The position numbers and the translations under genes are program-made. 64,000 nucleotides of DNA from Methanoregula sp. PtaB.Bin085 (GTDB lineage: Archaea; Halobacteriota; Methanomicrobia; Methanomicrobiales; Methanospirillaceae): NCBI RefSeq assembly GCF_002067035.1, contig NZ_MVQB01000013.1, positions 62,001-126,000 of the forward strand. Direction: 5' to 3'. The notes under the pieces were generated by a model that saw nothing but the letters and a program-made list of their open reading frames with translations, made no database searches and was not told where the DNA came from. Shown here piece after piece: positions 1-8,330 of this stretch; position 1 is the first letter of the stretch, and every line of letters starts with the position of its first letter.

Positions 1-83
1 GTATTGGTTTTTCATAGGGCTCCCTGTATTATCCCAATCAGTTACTATCTGCCCTTCTGGTCGAGAGTCCGTCGGAATGTCTA

Positions 84-554
84 TCAGAGTACTGTATCCC
101 GAGGTACTTCAACATGGACAATTCCCGTCAGGACAAATTTGCACGGAACGTTTGTTATATTAAACGTTCTTCCCCGTTCAGAAATACGATTATGGATCTC
201 ATAGACAACGGTCCGGTTAACTTTCTGTGAGTCGTCTATCATCACGATGATCGAACCCTGCATATCCTTCCTGAACCCGATTACCGGTCCTTTCGGGTAA
301 TAATACGGGCTGATATCCGTATCGGATGCATTGATGAACCGCTCCATCAGATCCGGGTCGTTGAGAAAAACCGTTCTATCCGGGTTTTCCCTTTCCAGTC
401 CGAATGAATCAATGATCCGTTCTCCCGGAATAGTCGCCGACAGATTTGGTTTCATATCCGGGCCTTCATCTTGTTCCATCCCTGTAGGAAGAATTAATAC
501 AAGACCAAAAACAATCCCGAGGATTAGAATTCCGGTCATTACGTATCGGTTCAT
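84..554 (-). CDS. Secreted or membrane-anchored protein matching the protease pro-region
   Basis: This 156-residue protein has an N-terminal hydrophobic segment (about residues 5-23) that could be a signal peptide or anchor. Residues 84-144 align with residues 91-151 of the protease encoded just upstream on the same strand. Shared points are the YYYPxGPxIG start, the DMxGSIxVMI strand, the xISExGR helix end and a single conserved cysteine (C138 here, C145 there). It has no His/Asp/Ser triad and stops where the protease domain would begin. The start has a GGTGA-type ribosome site six bases upstream. It lies 32 bases behind the protease gene, so the two are probably co-transcribed. A free pro-region could act as inhibitor or folding helper; this is inference. 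It could instead be a remnant of a duplicated protease gene. Confidence 0.72.
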   Translation of the reverse strand: MNRYVMTGILILGIVFGLVLILPTGMEQDEGPDMKPNLSATIPGERIIDSFGLERENPDRTVFLNDPDLMERFINASDTDISPYYYPKGPVIGFRKDMQGSIIVMIDDSQKVNRTVVYEIHNRISERGRTFNITNVPCKFVLTGIVHVEVPRDTVL

Positions 555-586
555 CTGTTTTCACCGTTCTGGAAAAAATGGGGATT

Positions 587-1675
587 TTATCCGGTCAATG
601 GCGTTATCCAGTTAAGATCACGCCGGATTCCCTGCACTGGTGAGAAAATGGCATATCCAGTCCCGTTTGATCGTCCTACGTGGATCCCAACCAGTACTGT
701 CTCCCCAGTGGAATATTTCTCATACACAGGTGCTCCGCTGTCACCCGTTGCAGAAGAGTAGGTGGCGTACCATTGATTCTGAATGTATTTTCCGTAATGG
801 TCATTCCAGACATTGGCCTGGTACACCGTGCTACCCGTTGTCAATCCCGATTCCACTCCAGACATATACAGGGTAAGTCCTGACGGATTGTCATCCCAGT
901 AATTGAATGTCTTGTATGCAGAAGCGGATTCATACACTTTGGGATTACTCGTAACCCCACTCGTCAATTGTGTCCATGAAGAATCAGAATAGGTATTACC
1001 CAGAGTGGTTTTATAGCCGATAAAGGCGCCGCTGACGGTCGGATCCGGCTGATACACTGATGATCCTATCGATCCCATATGGCCTGTTGCGACGATGCCA
1101 CGGTTTCCGGAAGAATCCGTTGCAACAAATCCAAGCGTGGAATAATACCCAGCCATGTGAACCTTGGTTCCCCCGATTACCGGTCGTATCTGTTCGGTCC
1201 GGGTGGCTTGCGTTTCCATGAGTCCCATGGAGATAAACCTGCAGGGAATATTTTCGATGCCCTTCTGTCGTCCCTGTTCGGAAATTTTTTCGTAAATCTC
1301 CTTTAACACTGACTGATTCACGACCCAATCTTTGTTAATCATCACAACGATTGATCCTTTCATGTCAATGCCTTTACCAATCATTGGACCATTCGGATAG
1401 TAGTATTTTTGCAGTTCTTTGTCTGATTCGCTGTTTACGGCTCTCAGACTTGAATACCAAGGATCGGAATCAATTTTCCGCAAATCAGTATATGGTAATT
1501 TTTCTGACGGTACCCGGCCGAATGCAGCGAGAATGATTTCTTTCTGATATGCAGTTTCCGCGTTTTTTATCGCAGATTCCTTTGATAAATCATCACTCGC
1601 ACTCACTATCGGTACAAATATTATCGCTGCCAGCATTAGTGCCAGCAGGATAACGATTATCTTGTGTGGTTTCAT
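587..1675 (-). CDS. Secreted chymotrypsin-fold (S1-like) serine protease with pro-region
   Basis: The 362-residue product starts with a signal peptide (residues 5-26, cut probably near VSA). A pro-region of about 140 residues follows, then a trypsin-like domain of the bacterial alpha-lytic/streptogrisin type. The likely triad is H199 in ATGHMG, D231 in YSDSSW and S313 in GDSGAP. The usual GDSGGP is GDSGAP here. Such enzymes are made as zymogens and act outside the cell. A homologue of the pro-region is encoded just downstream (84-554). On the other side the divergent gene encodes a small secreted beta protein. The substrate cannot be read from the sequence. Confidence 0.82.
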   Translation of the reverse strand: MKPHKIIVILLALMLAAIIFVPIVSASDDLSKESAIKNAETAYQKEIILAAFGRVPSEKLPYTDLRKIDSDPWYSSLRAVNSESDKELQKYYYPNGPMIGKGIDMKGSIVVMINKDWVVNQSVLKEIYEKISEQGRQKGIENIPCRFISMGLMETQATRTEQIRPVIGGTKVHMAGYYSTLGFVATDSSGNRGIVATGHMGSIGSSVYQPDPTVSGAFIGYKTTLGNTYSDSSWTQLTSGVTSNPKVYESASAYKTFNYWDDNPSGLTLYMSGVESGLTTGSTVYQANVWNDHYGKYIQNQWYATYSSATGDSGAPVYEKYSTGETVLVGIHVGRSNGTGYAIFSPVQGIRRDLNWITPLTG

Positions 1676-1863
1676 CCCTTTTCGCTCCTTTTTTCGATAC
1701 GCTCCGCTCGCCGGTACAGAATCATTCCGCCTTTTCAGTGAGGCGGGTATCGCAAGCGGACCGGGGAGAGGAGTTATGTGAGTGTGAGGTTACCCTCCCC
1801 GGTTTCTGCGGTGCATTCGGGAGAATGCCCGCACTGGCTGGATTCACTGCGCGACAAATAAGA

Positions 1864-1917
1864 TTTCTATTACAATCATCTACCAGTCCATCGATCGGTA
1901 GATAGTTGTAATAGAAA
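1864..1917. promoter_or_regulatory. Long inverted repeat in the divergent protease/secreted-protein region
   Basis: Two 21-base arms (1864-1884 and 1897-1917) are inverted copies with 19 of 21 positions paired, separated by a 12-base loop. The left arm begins TTTCTATTACAA and the right arm ends TTGTAATAGAAA. It lies 40 bases before the start at 1957 and 189 bases before the protease start. It could be an operator for a dimeric regulator, such as the winged-helix protein at 2446, or a hairpin in the leader of the 1957 gene. Confidence 0.6.
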
Positions 1918-1956
1918 CCTTAAGTGCCTGGCTTTGAGACGCAATCCGTGATATCC

Positions 1957-2397
1957 ATGAAGGTATCCGGAATATCCCTCATTTTCCTGGTATGCGCGTT
2001 CGGGCTCATACCGGGTATTTCTGCATTGAGTCCTGAAATCGATAATGGTTATTCAGTCCGGCCGGCAAATGACCTGTTCCTACCATCAGTGATCATGCCC
2101 ATGAGTACCGGAACCATCGGGCAGGGCCAGACCGTGTACTACTCGAAATATGTGTCATCCGGTACTATGGCCATTTATCCGGACCTTAACTGGGGCGACA
2201 CATCCGATTCCCTGACCCTCACAATCTCGGCACCGGATGCGACGCTTGGTCCTTATAACGATGCATCTGACGGTGTGATCAACGGAAGGATCTATCTTTC
2301 CGTATCGAAACCGTCCGGCCTGACCCCGGGCAGCTGGAGTTTCAGGGTGTATGGAGAACACGTAACGGGGGTCCAGGGGTTTTCATTCAATGTCTGA
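1957..2397 (+). CDS. Small secreted beta-rich protein, PPC-like
   Basis: The ATG at 1957 is preferred over the in-frame GTG at 1924 because it gives a clean signal peptide (residues 3-24, cut near GISA). The mature protein of about 122 residues is rich in Ser, Thr, Gly and Tyr and looks like an all-beta sandwich. The pattern GQTVYYSKYV...LTLTISAPD...GSWSFRVYG resembles the pre-peptidase C-terminal (PPC) type of domain. That fits a protease neighbour, but the match is by eye only. A short motif, YSVRPA, near the mature N-terminus recurs as YTVRPA in the exposed loop of the membrane regulator encoded next. Function unknown. Confidence 0.7.
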   Translation: MKVSGISLIFLVCAFGLIPGISALSPEIDNGYSVRPANDLFLPSVIMPMSTGTIGQGQTVYYSKYVSSGTMAIYPDLNWGDTSDSLTLTISAPDATLGPYNDASDGVINGRIYLSVSKPSGLTPGSWSFRVYGEHVTGVQGFSFNV

Positions 2398-2445
2398 AAG
2401 TCTGGATCAAAAACCTCATATTATTTTGAATATTAATTGGTTTTA

Positions 2446-3243
2446 ATGAAAAGGAAGATCTGCAGCCTGGTCATCGTGCTTATTACCAGTCTTCTGGTCC
2501 TTTCTGTAGTACCTGCCGTGCACGGAGAAAGTTACACAGTCCGGCCTGCATATGGTCTCGTGCAGGAACCGCCGGAAGATACCAGCCAGGAAGTCTCCTT
2601 TTATGAACTGACACCCCGTGCCATGATCATCTTTGTCGCCCTATCATTCTCTCCAATCCTCGTGTATCCGGTCGAATTTTTCCTTATGATCAAAATATTC
2701 GTTTATCTCGGATACAGGAAAATCGATGAGATGGCGGTTTTGTATAACAGTAACCGCAGGCTTATTTTTGAAACTGTTGCACGAAATCCCGGCATCAATT
2801 TCAATACTCTGATGATATCGTACGGGATTAACCGGGGAGTACTGCAATATCATCTCCATATCCTTGAATTAAAAGGAAAGATCGTCAGGTTCCATACTGC
2901 AAAGTCCGAGGGGTATTTCGAGAACAGCGGGCGATGGGGCAACCTGGAAAAATGTATCTTTATCCATATGAGGAATTCAACTACCAAAAAAATCTTGGGG
3001 ATCCTCTCTGATTCCCGAGAGATCACCCGTAAGGAGATTGCAGAAATCCTCGGAGTTTCCGGGCCCTCAATAACTTGGCACACGAACCGTTTGTCGGAAG
3101 ACGGAATAATCACCATTACAAGGAACGGAAGAGACGCATCTTTCCGTTTGTCCCATGATGCAGCCCGGTCTATCCGGGGTCTGTCCCGGGCCCTCCAGAG
3201 CCCTGTTTTTTCAGGACAAGCACACGCCGACCAGGCTGTTTGA
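2446..3243 (+). CDS. Membrane-anchored tandem winged-helix transcription regulator
   Basis: The ATG at 2446 gives 265 residues; the TTG at 2437 is a weaker choice. A signal-like or first membrane helix (residues 4-26) is followed by about 30 exposed residues that include YTVRPA, then a second membrane helix (about 58-83). The rest is cytoplasmic and holds two winged-helix units. The first has NPGINFNTLMISYGINRGVLQYHLHIL, given here as residues about 115-141. The second has REITRKEIAEILGVSGPSITWHTNRL (about 190-215). This layout is common for archaeal one-component regulators that bind DNA from the membrane. It lies 48 bases after the secreted-protein gene and is probably in the same transcript. 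Confidence 0.8.
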   Translation: MKRKICSLVIVLITSLLVLSVVPAVHGESYTVRPAYGLVQEPPEDTSQEVSFYELTPRAMIIFVALSFSPILVYPVEFFLMIKIFVYLGYRKIDEMAVLYNSNRRLIFETVARNPGINFNTLMISYGINRGVLQYHLHILELKGKIVRFHTAKSEGYFENSGRWGNLEKCIFIHMRNSTTKKILGILSDSREITRKEIAEILGVSGPSITWHTNRLSEDGIITITRNGRDASFRLSHDAARSIRGLSRALQSPVFSGQAHADQAV

Positions 3244-3415
3244 GCGAAAAAAATTTTTCTGAACGAAATGAGCATCCCTTACGTATGTCTGGGAATTGCT
3301 ATCAGAATTTTCACTATCCGCGGGTCTCTTTCTTTCCCCCGTCACCCATAATCCGTTAAAATAAATATCACCGGCACTAAGCAGTTGTACTACAATCCAC
3401 CGGGTAACGGAGTCC

Positions 3416-4381
3416 ATGCCAGTCGCATCAGAACCTTCGGATCCAGCCACCGGCGCCAAGTCCGGAAGGGACTTTTACCTCGAAGGTCTTGCCCTCGGGC
3501 GTGAAGGAAAGCACGAGGAAGCTCTGGAACAGTTCGCCCGTGCGCTTAAAGAGGATCCGAAGCTTGCCATTGCATGGGTCGGCAGGGGGTTTGCCCTCGG
3601 GAAGCTCGGCAGGTTCGAGGAAGAGATCGAGTGCTGTAAAAAAGCCATCGAGATCGATCCGTTCTGTGTCGAAGCATGGAACAACATGGGATTTGCCTTC
3701 GGGATGCTCGACCGGTTCGAGGAGAAGGTCGAATGCTGCGAGCGGGCGCTCCAGATCGACCCGGAGAATGCCACTGCGTGGAACAACAAGGGAGTTGCCC
3801 TCGGCATGCTCGGCCGGTTCGAAGCCGAGGTGCGTTGTTGCGACCGGGCGCTCGAGCTCCGTCCGCGATACCTTTCCGCATGGGTCAACAAGGGGTATGC
3901 GTACGGGAAACTCAGGTGGTTTGAAGAGGAGATCATCTGCTATGACCGCGCCCTCAGGATCTACCCGTTCTATCTCTCTGCGCTGATCAAGAAGGGAGTT
4001 GCCCTCATCAACCTGAAACGGTACCGGGAAGCGCTCGAGGTCCTCGACAAGGCACTCTCCCTCGAGCCCGACAATGCAAAAGCCCTGTACCGGAAAGGCC
4101 TTGCGTACAGCATGCTCGGGAAGCATGAAGAAGCCGTGAGCTGCCTCGAGAACGCCCTCAAATCAGACCCGTCGATTGCCGATGCCTGGGTTGTCATGAG
4201 CAACTCGTGTTTCATGCTCGGAAAGCTCGAGGAATCGGCGCGTGCGTTCGACCAGGCGTATTATATCGATGTCAAGGATGTCCGGATTGGTGTTGTCAAA
4301 GGACTCTCTCTCCTGAAGAACGGCAAAGTTGATGATGCCATCAGGAGTTTCTCCGAGGTATTCGGTATCCTGTTGCGGTAA
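3416..4381 (+). CDS. TPR-repeat protein
   Basis: The 321-residue product consists almost entirely of tetratricopeptide repeats. From about residue 18 onward, units of 34 residues recur with the pattern W/A-x-N/K-K/M-G-x-A-x-G-x-L-x-R-x-E-E-x-x-x-C-x-x-x-A-L. About eight or nine units can be counted. There is no signal peptide or membrane helix, so it is cytoplasmic. TPR proteins are protein-binding scaffolds, and the partner is unknown. Several repeats carry Cys at the same place (the C in ECCKKA, ECCERA, RCCDRA). That is a family habit and does not form a metal site by itself. The gene stands alone between non-coding gaps of about 170 and 150 bases. Confidence 0.9.
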   Translation: MPVASEPSDPATGAKSGRDFYLEGLALGREGKHEEALEQFARALKEDPKLAIAWVGRGFALGKLGRFEEEIECCKKAIEIDPFCVEAWNNMGFAFGMLDRFEEKVECCERALQIDPENATAWNNKGVALGMLGRFEAEVRCCDRALELRPRYLSAWVNKGYAYGKLRWFEEEIICYDRALRIYPFYLSALIKKGVALINLKRYREALEVLDKALSLEPDNAKALYRKGLAYSMLGKHEEAVSCLENALKSDPSIADAWVVMSNSCFMLGKLEESARAFDQAYYIDVKDVRIGVVKGLSLLKNGKVDDAIRSFSEVFGILLR

Positions 4382-4530
4382 ATCTTCCGGTTCGTAAGTC
4401 AGGGAGTTGAAACCGGCAGTATTCAATTTGCATTCTGAAGCGTTCGGTTTTCCCGGCATAATACAAGAATCACCCGCACTTCTTCAACGGATCCCCGTGT
4501 TTTTTATGTCCTTCCCACGTACAGAGAATC

Positions 4531-5871
4531 ATGGATGTTGAGGAGTTTGCCCGGAAAGAGATTGCGTGTGGCAGGAGCGAGGCAGAGGTCGAGGAAGGCC
4601 TTGTCAGGATCATCCGCTCGTTCAAGACCGTCAGCCCCGCATATGCATCCGCGTTTGCCCGGGCGATCATCACGGAAGTAAAGAATACCCGGGGGTTGGC
4701 CGGCGACTTTTTCACCTTCGAACCGGCCGGCGTCAAAATGGGGGAATTCGGCGTTGGTTCGCGGGGGAAGGGCGATTTTTTTGCCCACCGCCAGATTGCC
4801 CGCATCATCGGCACAGGCCCGGCCGAGGTCGGGGTCGACCAGATGGATGACGGCGGGGCTGTCAGGGCCGGCGGGGAATTCATTGTCTGTACCGTGGACG
4901 GTATGCACTCGCGGCTCTCGGATTTCCCGTTCCTTGCCGGGTTCCATGTGACCCGCGCCACGCTCCGTGATGCCATGGTCATGGGCGCCCGGCCGGTCAT
5001 GCTCTTCTCCGATATCCACGTGGCAGATGACGGGGACGTTGCAAAGATCTTCGATTATACGGCCGGCATCACGACCGTGAGCGAAGCGATGAATGTCCCG
5101 CTCGTCTCGGGCTCGACGCTGCGCATCGGAGGCGACATGGTACTAGGCGGCCGGCTCACCGGCTGTGTCGGCTGTGTCGGGGTAACGGAGCACCTCACGG
5201 CCCGGAAGTCCACGCAGCCGGGAGACGTGTTCCTGATGACCGAGGGTGCCGGCGGCGGGACGATCGCGACGGCAGGGATCTACTCCGGATATCCGGATGT
5301 CGTGGAACACACCATCAACCTCAATTTCCTTACTACCTGCCAGACTCTGATGAAGAGCCCGGTCTTTCAAGAGATCCATGCCATGACTGATGTCACCAAC
5401 GGCGGGCTCCGCGGCGATATCTCCGAGATGGCCGAGACCGCCCAATGCCGTATCGTCATCGACGACACCAATGTTGCAGACCTTGTCGAACCCCATGTAC
5501 GGGCAATGCTCGAAGCCCTCCGCATCGATTACCTGGGTGTATCGCTCGATGCTCTCCTGGTCGTCGCCCCTCCGGAAGCAGCCAAGGAGATCTGCAGGGT
5601 CGTGCGGTCGGCTGGTGTGAGGATCGAGGAGATCGGCCGGGCCGAGGAAGGAAAGCCTGAGGCCGTGCTGGTATCGGGCGGGAAGGAGCAGGATTTCACT
5701 CCGCGGTTCCGCGAATCGGCATACACGCCGGTCAAGAAGGTTGTTGACACTGATGCCCGGAACTTTGACGAGATGAAAGAGCAGGTGATGAGGGCATCGG
5801 AAGCCGCAATCAGGAAGAAAGAGCGGGTGCTTGCACGGCTGAAGGGGAAAAACAGATCAGCGCGGACCTGA
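4531..5871 (+). CDS. AIR synthase-related protein (PurM/SelD/HypE superfamily)
   Basis: The 446-residue protein has an extra N-terminal helical part of about 65 residues and then the two-domain ATP-binding fold of the PurM/HypE/SelD/ThiL superfamily. Visible signatures are the glycine-rich GVGSRGKGDFFAHRQIA loop (about residues 75-91), acidic VDQMDDGG, DAMVMGARP, and MTDVTNGGLRGDISEM (about 285-300). Members phosphorylate or dehydrate small substrates in ATP-dependent reactions. Proteins of this size in methanogens are often labelled hydrogenase maturation factor-like, but no hydrogenase genes are nearby and the substrate is unknown. The gene is monocistronic and converges with the methyltransferase gene at 5889. 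Confidence 0.8.
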   Translation: MDVEEFARKEIACGRSEAEVEEGLVRIIRSFKTVSPAYASAFARAIITEVKNTRGLAGDFFTFEPAGVKMGEFGVGSRGKGDFFAHRQIARIIGTGPAEVGVDQMDDGGAVRAGGEFIVCTVDGMHSRLSDFPFLAGFHVTRATLRDAMVMGARPVMLFSDIHVADDGDVAKIFDYTAGITTVSEAMNVPLVSGSTLRIGGDMVLGGRLTGCVGCVGVTEHLTARKSTQPGDVFLMTEGAGGGTIATAGIYSGYPDVVEHTINLNFLTTCQTLMKSPVFQEIHAMTDVTNGGLRGDISEMAETAQCRIVIDDTNVADLVEPHVRAMLEALRIDYLGVSLDALLVVAPPEAAKEICRVVRSAGVRIEEIGRAEEGKPEAVLVSGGKEQDFTPRFRESAYTPVKKVVDTDARNFDEMKEQVMRASEAAIRKKERVLARLKGKNRSART

Positions 5872-5888
5872 AAAAACTGTGATCTGTT

Positions 5889-6620
5889 TTAATCCTCAGT
5901 TTTCTTTGCGCTGACGAAGATATTATACGCGAGCTGGGGGACTTTCTTCTCCACGAACGGCTCGACTTTCGTGGCAAGAGTGAAGATCGGATCGATCATG
6001 TCGATGTGCGCAAACGAACACCATTTCACGTTCACGTCAGAGAACCCGGCATTGTCAAACAGGCTGTACATCTCCTTCTCATTGTAGTAGTGTTCCCCGA
6101 AGTCTTTCATGACGACATGTTTGATTTTGATCTTCTCACCGATCTTGTAGAGCGACGGGATCCCGCGAGTGATCAGTTTTTTGCCAAGGGTCAGGAGCGC
6201 GACAGATCCTCCCGGCTCGAGAACGCGATGGACCTCTGCGAGCATGGCAACGGGATCCCTGACATAGCTGAAGACAAGGACGCTCGACACGGCGTTGAAT
6301 GACGAATCGGAGAACGGCAGCTTCTCGCCGGTTCCGACAAGAAACTCGCAGTCAGGGCAGCGGCGGCGGGCCTTTGCAACCATCCCTTCGCTGATATCAA
6401 GGCCGGTGCCGGTCCCGCCGTTTTTGATATACTTCTCGACAAACAGGCCCGTCCCGCACCCGATATCGAGCAGGTTGCCGCCTTCCGGCAGGGCTTTCAT
6501 GAGGTGGTTGCTCAGGTGGGTGTGGTACGTTTTCCCCCGGTGGTGATCGTAATGCGAATCGTAGGTGTCAGCGACGGTGTCATAGTGCTTGCGGATCTTG
6601 TCTGTTTTTGTACCGCTCAT
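5889..6620 (-). CDS. Class I SAM-dependent methyltransferase
   Basis: The 243-residue enzyme has the Rossmann-fold methyltransferase motif I, LLDIGCGTGLF (about residues 49-59), an acidic strand end after it (GTGLDIS), and motif VSSVLVFSYV followed by EVHRVLEPGGSVALLTLG. These fit the UbiE/Methyltransf_11 group. The acceptor substrate cannot be told. Its ATG overlaps the stop codon of the RFC-like gene upstream by four bases, so it is translated as the last gene of that operon. The late-gene position suggests convenience more than a link to replication. Confidence 0.88.
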   Translation of the reverse strand: MSGTKTDKIRKHYDTVADTYDSHYDHHRGKTYHTHLSNHLMKALPEGGNLLDIGCGTGLFVEKYIKNGGTGTGLDISEGMVAKARRRCPDCEFLVGTGEKLPFSDSSFNAVSSVLVFSYVRDPVAMLAEVHRVLEPGGSVALLTLGKKLITRGIPSLYKIGEKIKIKHVVMKDFGEHYYNEKEMYSLFDNAGFSDVNVKWCSFAHIDMIDPIFTLATKVEPFVEKKVPQLAYNIFVSAKKTED

Positions 6621-7612
6621 ATGAAGACCTCACGGGTGCCGGTGGCAAATGCCCCGGCCTGGATATATTCATTGTTGGCATGCAGCATCCGGTATTCTGC
6701 ATCGGCGAGGGCGACAGCCAGCGCCGGGTGGTTGTACTCGCGCCGGATGATGGTCCGGATCTCATACAGCACCTCGCTGCCGGAGAGGCCGTAATCGATC
6801 ATGAGGGATTCCATCCGGCGGATTGCTCCCAGAATGTCCCCTGCCCTGAGTGCCGCGAGGACTGCCGAGGCGATCGCCTGGTTCTCTGACGCAGTATGGG
6901 CAAGCAGGTCCTCGCAGCGGCCGGACTGCATCGCCGCCTGGAGGAGCAGAATCGCACGCCGCAGGTCGCCGCCGGCAGCCTGGACGATGAGATCGAGATC
7001 GTCGTCAGTGCAGGGCGGGGAACCGGCGGTCTCCTTTTCCCGGATAGCCGCCAGGTGGCGGGCGATGAGGTCGTTGTGCACCGGGGCAAAAAAGAGGGGG
7101 AGGCAGCGGGAGCTGATAGCGGGGATGATTGCGCTCTGGTTTGTTGTCGTGAAGATGAACCGGCAGGTGTTACTCGTCCGCTCCATGATACGGCGAAGCG
7201 CCTGCTGGGCGTCGCGGGTGAGCGCATGGGCATCTTCAAAGACCATCAGTTTGTATTCGGCGTCCAGCGGCCGGAGCGATGCATACCATTTGAGAATGTA
7301 CTTGAAGTTTGCGATAAGCGTCAGGTTCTTCTGGTACAGGTGAGAGTACCGGTCATCCTTTTCAAGGAAGGATTTTCCCTGGGAAAAGAGGTCTGATACC
7401 GGGAAAACGGATGTGTTCAGCTCCGCGTTCCCGCCATACAGTGCACGGGAGAGGCACAGGACTGCGGTGCTCTTACCCGTCCCGTGCGGGCCGGAGAGGA
7501 TGAGGTGGGGGAGTGTCTTTGAGGAAGCAAACGAGGACAGGTGCCGGACAACCGGTTCCTGGCCAAGGATCTCAGTAAAGGTGTTCGGGCGGTAGGTTTC
7601 AGTCCAGAGCAC
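6617..7612 (-). CDS. Replication factor C small-subunit paralogue with altered Walker B
   Basis: This 331-residue AAA+ protein follows the RFC small-subunit plan: TETYRPNTFTEILGQE at the start, Walker A GPHGTGKST (41-49), the SRC arginine-finger motif (168-170) and the clamp-loader C-terminal domain. It is clearly a paralogue of the standard subunit at 18882. The Walker B region reads VFEDAHAL (124-131) where the standard one reads FLDEADAL, so the conserved DEAD is replaced by EDAH. Some methanogen RFC complexes contain two different small subunits, and this may be the second. It overlaps the CoA gene upstream by 14 bases and the methyltransferase by four. Confidence 0.83.
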   Translation of the reverse strand: MLWTETYRPNTFTEILGQEPVVRHLSSFASSKTLPHLILSGPHGTGKSTAVLCLSRALYGGNAELNTSVFPVSDLFSQGKSFLEKDDRYSHLYQKNLTLIANFKYILKWYASLRPLDAEYKLMVFEDAHALTRDAQQALRRIMERTSNTCRFIFTTTNQSAIIPAISSRCLPLFFAPVHNDLIARHLAAIREKETAGSPPCTDDDLDLIVQAAGGDLRRAILLLQAAMQSGRCEDLLAHTASENQAIASAVLAALRAGDILGAIRRMESLMIDYGLSGSEVLYEIRTIIRREYNHPALAVALADAEYRMLHANNEYIQAGAFATGTREVFI

Positions 7613-8330
7613 GGGATAACCTCCCAGTCATCTCACGTATTGCTTCTGACAAAAGATAATGGTTGTCCAGCGACTGCAGGAGGCGTCCGCGTTCTTCTCC
7701 GGTAAGATCCCGGCAGGCACGGGTGATGTTCGGGAGCGCGCGGGTCAGCTCGTCAACAACGGTCACGGTTGCCGCGCGGGCAGTCCTCGACAAGGGGTTG
7801 AGATCAATCGCAAGAACGGTCTTTCCCATCTTCACCAGCGCCTCGCACCGGTCCCCGTCCTCGAGCGGTACGAGGACAACATCTGCCGAGAACATTCCTT
7901 CGCGCCGGCACCATGCCCGGTCATGCGAGAGGGGAAGCAGCCGCTCTGCCGGCCCCGAGAAGACATCGGCCCCGGCGTCACGGAGAAGGTTCTCGATACG
8001 GCGCACCCGCTCCTCGGTCCGGTGGAAGAGGTTTACTTCAACGATCGCGCCGCTCGCTTCCTGGAGATCGGCAATCCCGCGCGCAGCGAGCGCTGCCGCA
8101 TTCCCGTTCACCGAGATGACCGGGTGTCGTGCAGTCATCAGGAATGCCGCCGCAGTCCGTTCGGCAATGAGGGCGCTTGCCGTTGTCCTCTCGCCAAGGA
8201 AATAGTCGAACGCCTCTCCCCTGCCATGGGCGGTGAGGCCCTCCATCGAAACGATCCCGTTTTTCACGCTCTCTGCAAGGTGCTCGCGGGTCACGAGCGA
8301 GCGATACCGGGGATGGTCGGGCGGTATCAT
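7599..8330 (-). CDS. 4-phosphopantoate--beta-alanine ligase (phosphopantothenate synthetase)
   Basis: The enzyme joins 4-phosphopantoate and beta-alanine with ATP to give 4'-phosphopantothenate, the second step of the archaeal route to coenzyme A. The start at 8330 (MIPPDHPRYRSL) is chosen because homologues begin there and because it overlaps the stop of the pantoate kinase gene by ATGA. The longer frame reaching 8483 is only overlap with that gene. Family features are the conserved HPRYRSLVTRE start, GLTAHGRGEAFDY (about residues 34-46), ISVNGNAAAL (74-83) and VPLEDGDRCEAL (about 163-174). The length of 243 residues is normal. Confidence 0.93.
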   Translation of the reverse strand: MIPPDHPRYRSLVTREHLAESVKNGIVSMEGLTAHGRGEAFDYFLGERTTASALIAERTAAAFLMTARHPVISVNGNAAALAARGIADLQEASGAIVEVNLFHRTEERVRRIENLLRDAGADVFSGPAERLLPLSHDRAWCRREGMFSADVVLVPLEDGDRCEALVKMGKTVLAIDLNPLSRTARAATVTVVDELTRALPNITRACRDLTGEERGRLLQSLDNHYLLSEAIREMTGRLSRALD

